From the NCBI RefSeq assembly GCF_027532185.1, contig NZ_JAPZSV010000003.1, positions 434,001 to 498,000 of the forward strand: 64,000 bases of DNA, given 5' to 3'. Below are positions 10,686 to 20,631 of this stretch, one piece after another. Under the pieces are notes generated by a model, which worked only from the letters and a program-made list of their open reading frames with translations, was not told the origin of the DNA and did no database searches. A program made the position numbers and the translations under genes. Each line of letters opens with the position of its first letter. The first letter of the stretch is position 1. Source of the stretch: Hylemonella sp. GTDB taxonomy: Bacteria; Pseudomonadota; Gammaproteobacteria; Burkholderiales; Burkholderiaceae_C.

Positions 10686-11429
10686 TCAGCCTGCAGCAGA
10701 AATGATGGTCAGGAAATCCGGGGCCTTGAGCGAGGCGCCACCGATCAGGCCGCCGTCGATGTCGGGCTGGGCCAGCAGCTGTGCGGCATTGGCCGCATTC
10801 ATGCTGCCGCCGTAGAGGATCTTCACGCGCTCAGGATGCGGCGTGGCCGCCTTGAGCTGCGCACGCAGCACCGCATGCACAGCCTGCGCCTGCTCGGGCG
10901 TGGCGGTCTTGCCGGTGCCGATGGCCCAGACGGGCTCGTAGGCCACGACGATCTCGCTGATGCAGTGGCCGTTGAGATGGATCACCGCGGCCAGCTGGCG
11001 CTTGACCACTTCTTCCGTCTTGCCGGCTTCACGCTCGGCCAGGGACTCGCCCACGCAGACGATGGGCGTCACGCCATTGGCCAGCACGCGCTGGGCCTTG
11101 GCGGCCACGGCGGCATCGGTCTCGCCGTGGTACTGGCGGCGTTCCGAATGGCCCACGATGGCGTAGCGCACGCCAAAGTCCTTGAGCATGGCCACCGAGA
11201 CCTCACCGGTGTAGGCACCGAGCTCGTGCGCCGACACGTCCTGCGCACCGAGCTCCACCGGGCTCGTGGCCAGCAACGCCTGGCACTGCGCGAAGTACGG
11301 CGCGGGCACGCAGACCGCGATGTCGCAGGCCGGGTCTTTCAGCCCGGAGAGGATGCCCTTGAGCAGCGTCTGGTTGGCGGCGAGGCCGCCATTCATCTTC
11401 CAGTTGCCGGCTATCAGCTTACGGCTCAT
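10686..11429 (-). CDS. tpiA: Triose-phosphate isomerase
   Basis: Interconverts dihydroxyacetone phosphate and glyceraldehyde 3-phosphate in the cytosol. 247 aa, TIM barrel. Catalytic residues are visible: Lys in AGNWKMNG, His in VGHSERRQ, Glu in [11 protein letters not shown]. The start is the ATG at 11427-11429, which overlaps the stop of the upstream oxidoreductase. The tpiA stop lies inside an inverted repeat (GCAGGCTG...CAGCCTGC, 10669-10694) before secG. Confidence 0.97.
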   Translation of the reverse strand: MSRKLIAGNWKMNGGLAANQTLLKGILSGLKDPACDIAVCVPAPYFAQCQALLATSPVELGAQDVSAHELGAYTGEVSVAMLKDFGVRYAIVGHSERRQYHGETDAAVAAKAQRVLANGVTPIVCVGESLAEREAGKTEEVVKRQLAAVIHLNGHCISEIVVAYEPVWAIGTGKTATPEQAQAVHAVLRAQLKAATPHPERVKILYGGSMNAANAAQLLAQPDIDGGLIGGASLKAPDFLTIISAAG

Positions 11430-12445
11430 GCCTTCCCCCAGGTCAGCACGATCTTGCCGATGTGCTGGTTCGATTCCATCAGCGCGTGCGCCTTGGCAGC
11501 ACCGCTGCCGGTGGGATCGGCTGCATCGACCGCCGCAAAGGTGCTGTGGATCACGGGCTTGATCTTGCCGGCTTCGATCAGCGGCCAGGCGTGCTTCAGG
11601 CAGGCCTGGGCGATGGCGGCCTTGAAGGCCACCGGACGCGGACGCAGCGTGGAGCCGGTGATGGTCAGGCGCTTGCGCAGCACCAGACCGGCGTTGAAAT
11701 TGCTCTTGGTGCCACCCTGCACGGCGATGATGACGATGCGACCGTCTTCGGCCAGGCTCTCGACCTCGCGCGCGACGTACTCGCCGCCCACCATGTCGAG
11801 GATCACGTCCACACCCTTGCCATCCGTCAGGCGCTTGACCTCGTCCTTGAAGTCCTGCGTCTTGTAGTTGATGGCATGGTCGGCGCCCAGCTTCACACAG
11901 GCGGCGCACTTGTCGTCGCTGCCGGCCGTGACGATGACCTTGGCACCCCAGGCCTTGGCCAGCTGGATGGCGGTCACGCCGATGCCGCTCGACCCACCCT
12001 GGATCAGCAGGGTCTCGCCCGGCTGCAGATGGCAGCGGTCGAAGACATTGCTCCAGACGGTGAAGAAGGTCTCGGGCAGCGAGGCCGCCTCCACGTCGCT
12101 CAGGCCCTTCGGGTACGGCAGGGTTTGCGCAATGGGTGCCGTGCAGAGCTCGGCATAGCCACCGCCGGCCACCAAGGCGCAGACCTTGTCACCGAGCTTG
12201 AAGCCGGCCGTGGCCAATTCGGTGGCGTTACCGCCCACGATCTCGCCGGCCACTTCCAGGCCGGGAATGTCGGAAGCGCCCGGCGGCACCGGATAGTTGC
12301 CCTGACGCTGGAACACGTCGGGGCGGTTGATGCCGCTGGCGGCCACGCGGATCAGCAGCTCGCCGGCCGCGGGCACCGGGTCGGGGCGCTGGCCCAGACG
12401 CAGCACCTCGGGCGCACCGTAGGAAGTGATTTCGATGGCTTTCAT
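11426..12445 (-). CDS. NAD(P)H-quinone oxidoreductase, zinc-free MDR family (PIG3-like)
   Basis: Medium-chain reductase of 339 aa. It has the N-terminal GroES-like fold ([19 protein letters not shown]) and a Rossmann NADPH site around residue 150 ([21 protein letters not shown]). Structural-zinc cysteine clusters are absent, which is typical of quinone oxidoreductases of the PIG3/Qor type. It probably reduces quinones or reactive carbonyls in the cytosol. Its stop overlaps the tpiA start (ATGA), so the two are co-translated. Confidence 0.85.
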   Translation of the reverse strand: MKAIEITSYGAPEVLRLGQRPDPVPAAGELLIRVAASGINRPDVFQRQGNYPVPPGASDIPGLEVAGEIVGGNATELATAGFKLGDKVCALVAGGGYAELCTAPIAQTLPYPKGLSDVEAASLPETFFTVWSNVFDRCHLQPGETLLIQGGSSGIGVTAIQLAKAWGAKVIVTAGSDDKCAACVKLGADHAINYKTQDFKDEVKRLTDGKGVDVILDMVGGEYVAREVESLAEDGRIVIIAVQGGTKSNFNAGLVLRKRLTITGSTLRPRPVAFKAAIAQACLKHAWPLIEAGKIKPVIHSTFAAVDAADPTGSGAAKAHALMESNQHIGKIVLTWGKA

Positions 12446-12511
12446 GGTCTTCTCATCCGGCCCCCGCCGACGCGGCGGCGGGGTGCCCGGTTCAGTCGCA
12501 ATGAACGGGAA

Positions 12512-14644
12512 TCAGCCCTGCTCGCTGCCGGCCGGGGCCTGCTGCTGTTCCGGGCGGTCCAGCAGCGCCTTCATGGACAGCTTGACGCGACCCTTCTCGT
12601 CAGTCTCCAGCACCTTGACCTTTACGATCTGTCCTTCGGACAGGTAGTCCGTGACCTTCTCGACGCGCTCATGCGCGATCTGGCTGATGTGCAGCAGGCC
12701 GTCCTTGCCGGGCAGCAGGTTGACCAGGGCGCCGAAGTCCAGGATCTTGGTGATCGGGCCTTCGTAGACCTTGCCCACTTCCACTTCGGCCGTGATCTCG
12801 GCGATGCGGCGCTTGGCCTCGTCGGCCTTGGCGCCGTCGGTGGAGGCGATGGTGATGGTGCCGTCTTCCGCGATGTCGATCTGGGTGCCGGTCTCTTCGG
12901 TCAGCGCACGGATCACGGCGCCGCCCTTGCCGATCACGTCACGGATCTTCTCGGGGTTGATCTTCATGGTGTACAGGCGCGGGGCGAACTGCGACACCTC
13001 GGTCTTGGCCTCGGCCACGGCTTCCTGCATCTTGCCCAGGATGTGCATGCGTGCTTCCTTGGCCTGGGCCAGGGCGACCTGCATGATTTCCTTGGTGATG
13101 CCCTGGATCTTGATGTCCATCTGCAGGGCGGTGATGCCGTTGGTGGTACCGGCCACCTTGAAGTCCATGTCGCCCAGGTGATCTTCGTCACCCAGGATGT
13201 CGGTCAGCACGGCGAAGCGGTTCTCTTCCTTGATCAGGCCCATGGCGATGCCGGCCACGTGGGCCTTCATCGGCACGCCGGCGTCCATCAGCGACAGGCA
13301 GCCGCCGCAGACCGAAGCCATCGACGAGGAGCCGTTGGACTCGGTGATCTCGGACACCACACGCATGGTGTAGGGGAACTCTTCCTTGGTCGGCAGCACG
13401 GCCACCAGGGCGCGCTTGGCCAGACGGCCGTGGCCGATCTCGCGGCGCTTGGGGCTGCCCACGCGGCCCGTCTCGCCGGTGGCGAAGGGAGGCATGTTGT
13501 AGTGCAGCATGAAGCGGTCTTCGAACTCGCCGGCCAGCGCGTCGATGCGCTGGGCGTCGCGTTCGGTGCCCAGGGTGGTGATCACCAGCGCCTGGGTCTC
13601 ACCACGCGTGAACAGCGAGGAGCCGTGGGTACGCGGCAGCACGCCGTTGCGGATCTCGATGGGACGCACGGTGCGGGTGTCGCGGCCGTCGATGCGCGGC
13701 TCGCCGGCCAGGATCTGGCCACGCACGATCTTGGCTTCGATCTCGAACAGCAGGCCTTCCACGGCCACGCTGTCGAATTCCACGCCGTCGGCCTTGAGGC
13801 CGGCCATCACGTCGGCGTAGGCCGCGCGGCAGGCTTGAGTACGGGCCTGCTTGTTGCGGATCTGGTAGGCGGCTTCGAGTTTGGCCTTGGCCAGACCCTG
13901 GACCTTGGCGATCAGCGCCTCGTCCTTGGCCGGGGCCTTCCAGTCCCACACCGGCTTGCCGGCGTCGCGCACCAGCTCATGGATGGCGTTGATGGCGATC
14001 TTGCCCTGCTCGTGGCCAAACACCACGGCGCCCAGCATGATCTCTTCGGACAGCTGCTGGGCTTCGGATTCCACCATCAGCACAGCGGCTTCGGTACCGG
14101 CGACCACCAGGTCCATCTGGCTGTCCTTGCGCTGGGTCTGGCCCGGGTTCAGGACGTATTCGCCGTTGATGTAGCCCACACGCGCGGCGCCAATGGGGCC
14201 GTTGAAGGGGATGCCGGAGACCGACAGGGCCGCCGAGGTGGCGATCATGGCGGCAATGTCGGCGTCGACTTCGGGGTTCAGCGACAGGGTGTGGATCACC
14301 ACCTGCACTTCGTTGAAGAAGCCTTCGGGGAACAGCGGGCGGATCGGGCGGTCGATCAGGCGGCTGGTCAGGGTCTCCAGCTCGCTGGGACGGCCTTCAC
14401 GCTTGAAGAAGCTGCCCGGGATCTTGCCGGCGGCATAGGTCTTCTCGATGTAGTCGACGGTCAGGGGGAAGAAGTCCTGGCCGGCCTTAGCGTCGGTCTT
14501 GGCGACCACGGTGGCCAGCACCACGGTGCCGTCGATGTCCAGCATCACGGCGCCGCTGGATTGGCGCGCGATCTCGCCGGTTTCCATGGTGACCGTGTGC
14601 TGGCCCCACTGGAAGGTCTTGCTGACTTTGTTGAACATGCTCAT
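12512..14644 (-). CDS. pnp: Polyribonucleotide nucleotidyltransferase (PNPase)
   Basis: Phosphorolytic 3'-5' exoribonuclease of the mRNA-decay machinery, 710 aa. There are two RNase PH-like halves with an alpha-helical linker, then a KH domain (about 555-610, [19 protein letters not shown]) and an S1 domain (about 620-690, [20 protein letters not shown]). The length is normal. It sits downstream of rpsO, as in many proteobacteria. Its leader contains a perfect 10-bp stem that could serve RNase III/PNPase autoregulation as known in enterics. Confidence 0.97.
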   Translation of the reverse strand: MSMFNKVSKTFQWGQHTVTMETGEIARQSSGAVMLDIDGTVVLATVVAKTDAKAGQDFFPLTVDYIEKTYAAGKIPGSFFKREGRPSELETLTSRLIDRPIRPLFPEGFFNEVQVVIHTLSLNPEVDADIAAMIATSAALSVSGIPFNGPIGAARVGYINGEYVLNPGQTQRKDSQMDLVVAGTEAAVLMVESEAQQLSEEIMLGAVVFGHEQGKIAINAIHELVRDAGKPVWDWKAPAKDEALIAKVQGLAKAKLEAAYQIRNKQARTQACRAAYADVMAGLKADGVEFDSVAVEGLLFEIEAKIVRGQILAGEPRIDGRDTRTVRPIEIRNGVLPRTHGSSLFTRGETQALVITTLGTERDAQRIDALAGEFEDRFMLHYNMPPFATGETGRVGSPKRREIGHGRLAKRALVAVLPTKEEFPYTMRVVSEITESNGSSSMASVCGGCLSLMDAGVPMKAHVAGIAMGLIKEENRFAVLTDILGDEDHLGDMDFKVAGTTNGITALQMDIKIQGITKEIMQVALAQAKEARMHILGKMQEAVAEAKTEVSQFAPRLYTMKINPEKIRDVIGKGGAVIRALTEETGTQIDIAEDGTITIASTDGAKADEAKRRIAEITAEVEVGKVYEGPITKILDFGALVNLLPGKDGLLHISQIAHERVEKVTDYLSEGQIVKVKVLETDEKGRVKLSMKALLDRPEQQQAPAGSEQG

Positions 14645-14724
14645 GTGAGTTCTCCTGTTCGTTGTCGGGGAGGACAGTGCCGCCTCCCCTTACGGCCCGG
14701 AGCCCGCATCACAGAACACGATGC

Positions 14725-14770
14725 CATTCCAGAGAACATCGAGGAGATCGGCCCGATTTCCTCTGGAATG
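14725..14770 (-). other. Hairpin in the pnp leader
   Basis: CATTCCAGAG (14725-14734) pairs perfectly with CTCTGGAATG (14761-14770). On the minus strand this lies about 80 bases before the pnp start. In enteric bacteria a long leader stem cut by RNase III is the target of PNPase autoregulation. The position fits that role, but the mechanism here is inferred. Confidence 0.45.
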
Positions 14771-14809
14771 ACACAGCTTCGCTCTGTTTTTGCCTGCTCC
14801 GAAGTGCAA

Positions 14810-14842
14810 AGCGCCTGAGCCAGTCGTGCTAACTCAGGCGCT
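14810..14842 (-). terminator. Stem-loop after rpsO (probable leaky terminator)
   Basis: AGCGCCTGAG and CTCAGGCGCT form a perfect 10-bp stem with a 13-base loop, about 22 bases after the rpsO stop. Only a short TTT follows on the minus strand, so read-through into pnp is likely, as with the rpsO-pnp terminator of enterics. Confidence 0.55.
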
Positions 14843-14864
14843 GTTACTCATTGCCTTACGGCGT

Positions 14865-15131
14865 TTACTTGCGCAGACCCAGCTTGGTGATCAGCGCGGT
14901 GTAGCGGTCGGCGTCCTTGGCCTTCAGGTAGTCCAGCAGCTTGCGGCGGCGGCTCACCATGCGCAGCAGGCCGCGGCGACCGTGGTGGTCCTTGGCGTGG
15001 GTCTTGAAGTGGGGGGTCAGCTCGTTGATACGGGCGGTCAGCAGAGCGACCTGGACTTCGGGGCTGCCGGTGTCGTTGGCGGCGCGGGCATTGGCCTTGA
15101 CAACTTCGGCCTTGACGCTGGAGGCGATCAT
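14865..15131 (-). CDS. rpsO: 30S ribosomal protein S15
   Basis: Primary 16S rRNA-binding protein of the central domain of the 30S subunit. 88 aa, the usual length. Conserved residues are present, including [16 protein letters not shown] and [16 protein letters not shown], the rRNA-contacting helix region, followed by [20 protein letters not shown] -10 box lies about 130 bases upstream. Confidence 0.97.
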   Translation of the reverse strand: MIASSVKAEVVKANARAANDTGSPEVQVALLTARINELTPHFKTHAKDHHGRRGLLRMVSRRRKLLDYLKAKDADRYTALITKLGLRK

Positions 15132-15260
15132 TTCATGTTTCCTGTAAAGCGGAACGCCGGTCCATGCGGCCGGAACGTCCCAGGGGTTTCAACTTGCGCC
15201 GGTGGCTGGAACTGCTGCCGGCGTGCGATTCGCAGCCCTCTCAGGCCGCAAAACCGTCGA

Positions 15261-15289
15261 ATTATAGCCCAATCCCTGATCTGCGAGCA
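15261..15289 (-). promoter_or_regulatory. Candidate sigma-70 promoter of rpsO
   Basis: A consensus -10 box (TATAAT) reads on the minus strand at 15266-15261. The region 17 bases further upstream has only a weak -35 match. The position leaves a leader of about 120 bases before rpsO, room for the S15 autoregulatory mRNA fold known in other bacteria. Confidence 0.5.
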
Positions 15290-15294
15290 GCTAC

Positions 15295-16458
15295 TTACTT
15301 CGCACGCTCCAGCCAGACCCGCAAGCGCGCCACGCCCTGGGCCAGACGCTGCGGGTCTTGGGACGCAAAACACCAGCGCAGCCAGCCCGCCGATTCCGGG
15401 GCAAAGGCCTCGCCGGGCGCCAGGCCCAGGCCGGCCTCGCGCACTAGGCGCTTGGCCGTGTCCACCGCATCCGGGTAGCCCGCTAGCCGGAAAAAGGCGT
15501 ACATGCCGGCCGTCGGCTTGGCCAGCTCCACGCCCGGCACGGCCTGCAGCAAAGGCAGCAGGGTGTCCCGGCAGGTCTTGAGGTGAGCCACCACGCGCGG
15601 CGTGATCTCCCCTGCCCGCTGCAAGGCCGCCACGGCCGCACGCTGGGTGAAGACGCTGGCGCAGGAGGTGTTGAACTCGATGAGCTTGCCCACATCGTGC
15701 GTGCTGGCCGGCGGCAGCACCAGCCAGCCCAGGCGCCAGCCCGTCATCAGGAAGGCCTTGGAGAAACTGCCCACGACCATGAGCCGGTCTTCGGACGAGG
15801 CAATGTCCAGGAAGCTCGGCGCACAGCCATTGGCCCGGTCATCCTCGTAATAAAGCTGCGAATACACCTCGTCGGCCAGGATCCAGGTGCCGGTCTGGCG
15901 GCAGTGGTCCAGGATGCGCTGCTGCTCGGCACGCGTCAGCGTCCAGCCCGTGGGATTGCTCGGGGCATTGAGCACCAGCAACTTGGTGGCCGGCGTCACG
16001 GCCGCCAGCAGGGCATCCAGATCCAGCGTCCAGGCCCCAGCCACCGGCTGGAGCGGCACAGGCTTGAGCCGCGCGCCCAGGATGCGCGGCTGCGCCGTGA
16101 GGTTGGGCCAGACCGGGGTGACGATGGCCACCTCGTCGCCGGCCTCCAGCAGGGCCTGCATGGCGATCATCAGCGCGTTGACGCCGCCGGAGGTGATGGC
16201 CAGCCGGTCCGGCGCCACCGTGCCGTGCAGGCGCGTCAGGTGCAGGGCCAGCGCCGCGCGCAGCTCGGGCAGGCCCAGGTTGTGGCTGTAGAAGGTCTCG
16301 CCCTTTTGCAGTGAGTCGATCGCGGCCTGGCGGATGAGGTCCGGCGTGACCTCGTCGCCTTCGCCAAACCAGAAGGCCAGCACATCGCTGCGGCCCAGGC
16401 CGGCATTGGCCACTTCACGGATCTTGGATTCTTCGAGGTCTTGGATGACTTGGCGCAT
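15295..16458 (-). CDS. PLP-dependent class I/II aminotransferase
   Basis: Fold-type I aminotransferase of 387 aa. The PLP-binding lysine is seen in GSFSKAFLMTGWRLGW, with the upstream NAPSNPTGW motif and the ILADEVYSQLYYE segment holding the PLP-contacting Asp and Tyr. The substrate cannot be told from sequence. The family includes aspartate- and aromatic-type enzymes. It is a single gene, divergent from the small heat-shock gene, with 225 bases between them. Confidence 0.85.
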   Translation of the reverse strand: MRQVIQDLEESKIREVANAGLGRSDVLAFWFGEGDEVTPDLIRQAAIDSLQKGETFYSHNLGLPELRAALALHLTRLHGTVAPDRLAITSGGVNALMIAMQALLEAGDEVAIVTPVWPNLTAQPRILGARLKPVPLQPVAGAWTLDLDALLAAVTPATKLLVLNAPSNPTGWTLTRAEQQRILDHCRQTGTWILADEVYSQLYYEDDRANGCAPSFLDIASSEDRLMVVGSFSKAFLMTGWRLGWLVLPPASTHDVGKLIEFNTSCASVFTQRAAVAALQRAGEITPRVVAHLKTCRDTLLPLLQAVPGVELAKPTAGMYAFFRLAGYPDAVDTAKRLVREAGLGLAPGEAFAPESAGWLRWCFASQDPQRLAQGVARLRVWLERAK

Positions 16459-16592
16459 GGGAAAACGGTGATGGGTTGACAGCAGCCATCCATTGTGCCG
16501 CCCCGCGCGCGGACTGCAGGGCCAGGTGAGATAGCGCTGCCAGGAACCATTTCAAGAGCTCAGGCGCAAAAAATTTCCCCGCTCTCGCCACT

Positions 16593-16623
16593 CTTGAAAA
16601 ACTTGCAGCCCAGGCCCAGCTAT
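16593..16623 (+). promoter_or_regulatory. Candidate heat-shock (sigma-32) promoter of hsp20
   Basis: CTTGAAA at 16593-16599, a 15-base spacer, then CCCAGCTAT at 16615-16623. This resembles the sigma-32 pattern CTTGAAA ... CCCCATNT. It lies 60 bases before the start of an hsp20 gene. The -10 part is imperfect. Confidence 0.4.
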
Positions 16624-16683
16624 CCCCCACGGCCGGCGACGCACCCGCTCCCGGACCCCCATCAACCTCCAAGGAGTAAGACC

Positions 16684-17043
16684 ATGCTGTTTGTCCCCGT
16701 CATCCGCCGTTCCGCCCTCGTGCCCTCGCTGCGCGCCTTCGACCGCTTCTTCGGCGACAACACCCCGACCGAGCAAGCCACCACGACTGTGGAAGACAAG
16801 GCCTACGAGCTGACCTTCGACGTGCCCGGCGTCAGCCGCGAGCAGCTGTCCATCGGCATCGAAGGCAATGTGATCCGCATCGAGACCCTACCCGAAGCCA
16901 AGCGCCAGTACAAGGCCGCCTACGAGCTGCCGCAGGACATCGACGTGAGCAAGAGCGAAGCCAAGCTGGAAAACGGCGTGCTCACGCTCAAGCTGGCCAA
17001 GGTGCTGCCCGAGAGCAAGGCCGTGAAGCTGGCGATCAACTGA
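16684..17043 (+). CDS. Small heat-shock protein, Hsp20/alpha-crystallin family
   Basis: ATP-independent holdase chaperone of 119 aa. The alpha-crystallin domain spans about residues 35-110. It includes YELTFDVPGVSREQLSIGIEGN and the family signature LENGVLTLKLAK. A short C-terminal KLAIN could play the I-x-I role of oligomer contacts. The start is the ATG at 16684 behind AAGGAGTAAGACC. It is shorter than IbpA-type proteins. The gene stands alone and is followed by a strong terminator. Confidence 0.9.
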   Translation: MLFVPVIRRSALVPSLRAFDRFFGDNTPTEQATTTVEDKAYELTFDVPGVSREQLSIGIEGNVIRIETLPEAKRQYKAAYELPQDIDVSKSEAKLENGVLTLKLAKVLPESKAVKLAIN

Positions 17044-17060
17044 TCCCGCACTCATGCATG

Positions 17061-17092
17061 AAAAAAGGCCGCGAAGTTCGCGGCCTTTTTTT
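17061..17092 (+). terminator. Rho-independent terminator after hsp20
   Basis: AAAAAAGGCCGCG, loop AAGTT, CGCGGCCTTTTTTT. The A-run and T-run on both sides allow it to work on either strand, so it could also terminate transcripts from the minus-strand gene at 17176-17712. Confidence 0.9.
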
Positions 17093-17175
17093 ACTTCAAC
17101 ACCAGACGTCCCAGGCCTTTCGCGCCTAGAGCATCAGCTCGAAGAGACTGAAATGAAGCAATAGCAAGAGGATTG

Positions 17176-17712
17176 TCAGGTAAAGCTTTCACACCTCTTT
17201 AACTGAGTAATAGCCGCCTCTAGATTGGGTGCGGGGGTCAGGTACCACTCTGTAATAACCCGAAGCGATTCAGCAGCACTTTCGAGCATATCTATATCGA
17301 CGCAGACGCTTTGCTTAGCAAAACCCGCCTTGCTCCGCAGATTTCCTTTTTCTCTGATCCAAGAATTCTCCTCTTCGGAAACGGACCATACAGAGTGAAC
17401 CACACGGTTCCTAAATTCTTCAGCGACATAAAGCGCTCGTCGAGCGAGCTCGATATCAGCTTCAAAGTCAAAGTGATTCTTTGCCTTCTTTGGAAACAAA
17501 GCAACGAGAAGGTCTACCTTCTGCCGATAACTCATCGCCGCCATCACAGAATACCGATCGTCGAGCGGATTTAGTCCAAGCAAGTCAGCCAATATCTCCG
17601 CAACCCATAGCTCTATCTGCTGAAACCTTACAACGATGTGCCCGATTGCAGCAAAAAGCCTGGTTCTGTCAGCCTCTGTCAGAGCTAGTTTGGACTGATT
17701 CACGTCATTCAC
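17176..17712 (-). CDS. Hypothetical protein with HEPN-like RNxxxH motif
   Basis: 178 aa, mostly helical, with no signal peptide or membrane segment. Residues near 100 read EEFRNRVVHSVW. The RNRVVH core fits the R-N-x3-H signature of HEPN ribonucleases and HEPN-like defence proteins, but I cannot assign a family. Base composition is clearly more AT-rich than in the neighbours, which suggests recent acquisition. No antitoxin (MNT) partner is adjacent: upstream is hsp20 on the other strand, and downstream is tsaD. It could also be a structural helical protein. Confidence 0.65.
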   Translation of the reverse strand: MNDVNQSKLALTEADRTRLFAAIGHIVVRFQQIELWVAEILADLLGLNPLDDRYSVMAAMSYRQKVDLLVALFPKKAKNHFDFEADIELARRALYVAEEFRNRVVHSVWSVSEEENSWIREKGNLRSKAGFAKQSVCVDIDMLESAAESLRVITEWYLTPAPNLEAAITQLKRCESFT

Positions 17713-17736
17713 TCAACAATGGCGCATACAGTGGCG

Positions 17737-18792
17737 TCAGACAGACTGACTGATCGCATCCAGCGGCCAGCGCGGCTTGACCTCGAAGGTGTAGGCGCGG
17801 GTGGCTTCCTGCTGGCCCGCCTGCAAGCGCATGGCAGCGGCCATGGCGATCATGGCGCCGTTGTCGGTGCACAGGTGCAGCTCGGGGTAGTGCACGCGCA
17901 CCTTGCGTTTCATGCACGCGGCATTGAGCTGCTCGCGCAGCAGCTTGTTGGCGCCCACGCCGCCGGCCACGACCAGGCGCTTCATGCCCGTGGCGTCCAG
18001 CGCGGCGAGTGATTTCTTCACCAGCACCTCGACGATCGCGGCCTGCGTGGACGCGGCGAGGTCCGCCTTGCGCACTTCCAGTTCATCCCCCAGGCGCTGC
18101 GCCTGCGTGAGCACGGCGGTCTTGAGGCCGGCGAAAGAGAAGTCGAGGTTGCCGCTGTGCAAGAGCGGGCGCGGCAGCTTGAAGGCCGCGCCGTCGCCCT
18201 GCTCCGCCAGCCTGGCCAGCGCGGGACCACCGGGGTAGCCCAGGCCCATGAGCTTGGCCGACTTGTCGAAGGCCTCGCCCGCGGCATCGTCGATGGTCTC
18301 GCCGAGCATCTCGTAGCGGCCCACGCCGTCCACGCGCATGAGCTGGGTATGGCCACCCGAAACCAGCAGAGCGACGAAGGGAAACTCCGGCGGGTCGACA
18401 CTGAGGAAGGGCGAGAGCAGATGGCCTTCGAGGTGGTGCACGCCCAGCACCGGCTTGCCCAGGGCTGCGCCCAAGGCGCAGGCCACGCCCGCACCGACCA
18501 GCAGCGCGCCGGCCAGGCCGGGGCCGCGGGTGTAGGCCACCACATCGATGTCTTTCAAGGTCTTGCCGGCCTCGGCCATGACCTGGTTCGTCAGCGGCAG
18601 CACCCGGCGGATGTGATCGCGGCTGGCGAGTTCGGGCACCACGCCGCCGTAGGCCTGATGCATCTCGATCTGGCTGTAGAGCGCGTGCGAGAGCAGACGG
18701 GGCACGCCCACACCTCGCGACTCCACCAGGGCCACGCCCGTTTCGTCGCAGGAGGATTCGATGCCGAGGATCAGGGGTGCCACATCTGTCAT
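17737..18792 (-). CDS. tsaD: tRNA N6-adenosine threonylcarbamoyltransferase TsaD
   Basis: Transfers threonylcarbamoyl to A37 of ANN-decoding tRNAs, acting with TsaB and TsaE. 351 aa from the ATG at 18790-18792 ([19 protein letters not shown]). A frame extension 6 codons upstream has a weaker start. The ASKHA fold shows the nucleotide motif [14 protein letters not shown], the metal-binding histidines in [12 protein letters not shown], and SGGHTQLM. It lies 46 bases downstream of the SDR gene on the same strand and may be read through from that operon. Confidence 0.96.
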   Translation of the reverse strand: MTDVAPLILGIESSCDETGVALVESRGVGVPRLLSHALYSQIEMHQAYGGVVPELASRDHIRRVLPLTNQVMAEAGKTLKDIDVVAYTRGPGLAGALLVGAGVACALGAALGKPVLGVHHLEGHLLSPFLSVDPPEFPFVALLVSGGHTQLMRVDGVGRYEMLGETIDDAAGEAFDKSAKLMGLGYPGGPALARLAEQGDGAAFKLPRPLLHSGNLDFSFAGLKTAVLTQAQRLGDELEVRKADLAASTQAAIVEVLVKKSLAALDATGMKRLVVAGGVGANKLLREQLNAACMKRKVRVHYPELHLCTDNGAMIAMAAAMRLQAGQQEATRAYTFEVKPRWPLDAISQSV

Positions 18793-18838
18793 GCGGCGAG
18801 TGTAGGCCAAGGCCCCTGCCCTGTGCCCGCGCCGGGGC

Positions 18839-19606
18839 TCACTTCATGACCAAACCGCCATCCACCACCAGCACCTGCCCGGTGACAAAACGGCTCCAGT
18901 CCGAGGCCAGGAAAAGCACGGGACCGGCCACATCCTCGGGCCGCGCGATGCGGCGCAGCGGCGTCTGGGCCACGATGGTTTCCTTCACGTCTTCCTTGGT
19001 GGCGCGGCTCGCGTCGGTCGGATACACCAGACCGGGCGCCACGCAGTTGACGCGGATGCCCAGGGGGCCGAGCTCGGCCGCGAGGTTGCGCGAGTAGCCC
19101 ACGAGCGCGGACTTGGCCGTGGCGTAGTCGTGGTACGGGACCACGGGCCGCTCGACCAGATCACTTGCGAGATTGACGATATTGCCCTGCGCGCGCTGGC
19201 GCATGCCGGGCAGCACGGCCTGGCAGACGTGGTGGGTGGTGCGCACCGCGCCCTCGAACTGCGCCTGGTAGTCGGCCCAGTCGGTTTCCCAGTAGCGCTT
19301 GCGTTGCTCGGGGTCGAAGCGATACGGCGCGAAGGCGTTGTTGACCAGCACGTCGATGCGGCCGAGCTCCGCCTGGATCTGCGCCACCATGGCCTGTACC
19401 TGGGCTGCGTCGCTCACGTCGGCACGGATCGCCCAGGCATCGCCACCGGCGGCCTTGCAGTCGGCCACCACGGCCTCGGCCGCTGCCTCGTTGCGCAGGT
19501 AGTTGACGACCACAAAGCCGCCTTCGGCCGCGAAGGCACGCGCAATCGCCGCGCCGATGCCGCGGCTGGCGCCGGTGACGAGGATGACCTGGCCCTGGAA
19601 TTTCAT
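18839..19606 (-). CDS. SDR-family NAD(P)-dependent oxidoreductase (last gene of TPP-riboswitch operon)
   Basis: Short-chain dehydrogenase of 255 aa with the cofactor motif TGASRGIG at residues 11-18, NNAFAP near 90, a catalytic Ser in NLASD and YHDYATAK supplying Tyr and Lys. It resembles FabG-like 3-oxoacyl reductases, but its context argues for another substrate. It is the last gene behind the ABC transporter, LuxC and LuxE homologues, 16 bases from the binding-protein gene. It could reduce the aldehyde made by the LuxC homologue to an alcohol (inference). Confidence 0.85.
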   Translation of the reverse strand: MKFQGQVILVTGASRGIGAAIARAFAAEGGFVVVNYLRNEAAAEAVVADCKAAGGDAWAIRADVSDAAQVQAMVAQIQAELGRIDVLVNNAFAPYRFDPEQRKRYWETDWADYQAQFEGAVRTTHHVCQAVLPGMRQRAQGNIVNLASDLVERPVVPYHDYATAKSALVGYSRNLAAELGPLGIRVNCVAPGLVYPTDASRATKEDVKETIVAQTPLRRIARPEDVAGPVLFLASDWSRFVTGQVLVVDGGLVMK

Positions 19607-19622
19607 GGTCTGGCCCTGCGGC

Positions 19623-20621
19623 TTACTTCGACTTGCCCGGCAGCAGGTCCTGGCTGACCACGGCCTTCATGTCGAGGTCGCGCTCGATCAGGCCGATCTG
19701 CTTCCAGGCCACGGCGCCTTTCTGCAGCATCTCGACGTCGATGGCGCCCAGGCCTTTCTGCTGGGTCAGCGGCGAGACGCTGGTGGCATTGCGCAGCTTG
19801 ATCACTTCCAGATTCACGGCCTCGTTCTGGCCGTTGATGGCGCGCTTGACGGCGAGCTTCGCAGCCTCGTCCGGCTGGTCCATCATCCACTGTGCGCTGT
19901 CGCGGTAGGCGGCGAGGAAACGGCGCAGCACGTCCTTGCGCTTCTGATAGGTCTCCTCGCGCACCACGAACAGGTCGCTGGAGAGGTTGAGCGAATCGCG
20001 CACTTCCATCACGTTGACCTCGCCCACGCCGCGCGCGCGTGCCACCAACAGGCCGGTGTCGGTGGCGGCGGTGGCGTCCACCTGGCCCTGCATCAGCGGC
20101 GCGAAGTTGAGCAGGCCGGTGACGACGATGGTCACGTCCTTGGTGCTCAGGCCGGCCTGGTTCAGCAGCAGCTGCAGATTGGCCAGCGTGCCACTGGAGA
20201 GGCTGTAGACACCGATCTTCTTGCCCTTGAGGTCGGCGGGCTTGCGGATGTTGGCGCTCTTGAGCGAGACCACGTTGAAGACATTCTGCGGATAGATGTC
20301 GTAGATGGCGCGCAGCTTCTCACCCTTGTCGAGCGCGGCGTAGAAGGAACCGGGGTCGGTGAAGGCCACGTCGGCCTGGCCGCTGAGCAGGTTGCGCACC
20401 GCGTCGCCGCCGCCCGTGCCCGGCATGTAGACCAGCTCGATGCCGCGCGCACGGAAGAAGCCCTTGTCGGGTTCGACCAGCAGGTTGGTCACCTCGGAGA
20501 TCGGGCCGCCCCAGCTGGCCATGGTGATCTTTTCCAGCTTGGCGTCCTGGGCACCGGCCGTGGGCCCGAGCAGGCTCAGCGCGGCCAGGGCCAGCAGGGC
20601 ACGCAGGGTGTGTCGTTTCAT
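19623..20621 (-). CDS. ABC transporter substrate-binding protein, NMT1/ThiY-like (NitT/TauT type)
   Basis: Periplasmic binding protein of 332 aa with a clear signal peptide (MKRHTLRALLALAALSLLG, cleavage after about GAQ). The fold is the NMT1/TauA type: GGGDAVRNLLSGQADVAFTD and ADLKGKKIGVYSLSSGT. This family includes the pyrimidine-binding ThiY as well as nitrate, sulfonate and riboflavin binders. Control by a TPP riboswitch points to a thiamin-related ligand such as a pyrimidine or thiazole derivative (inference). It lies 10 bases after the permease gene. Confidence 0.85.
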   Translation of the reverse strand: MKRHTLRALLALAALSLLGPTAGAQDAKLEKITMASWGGPISEVTNLLVEPDKGFFRARGIELVYMPGTGGGDAVRNLLSGQADVAFTDPGSFYAALDKGEKLRAIYDIYPQNVFNVVSLKSANIRKPADLKGKKIGVYSLSSGTLANLQLLLNQAGLSTKDVTIVVTGLLNFAPLMQGQVDATAATDTGLLVARARGVGEVNVMEVRDSLNLSSDLFVVREETYQKRKDVLRRFLAAYRDSAQWMMDQPDEAAKLAVKRAINGQNEAVNLEVIKLRNATSVSPLTQQKGLGAIDVEMLQKGAVAWKQIGLIERDLDMKAVVSQDLLPGKSK

Positions 20622-20631
20622 GGTGTCATCC

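Noticed and set aside
11462-14818. Open frame of 1118 codons on the plus strand opposite pnp and the quinone oxidoreductase
   Set aside because: It is antisense to recognised genes and rich in His, Gly, Gln and Ala, typical of the shadow frame of high-GC coding DNA. No domain is recognisable.
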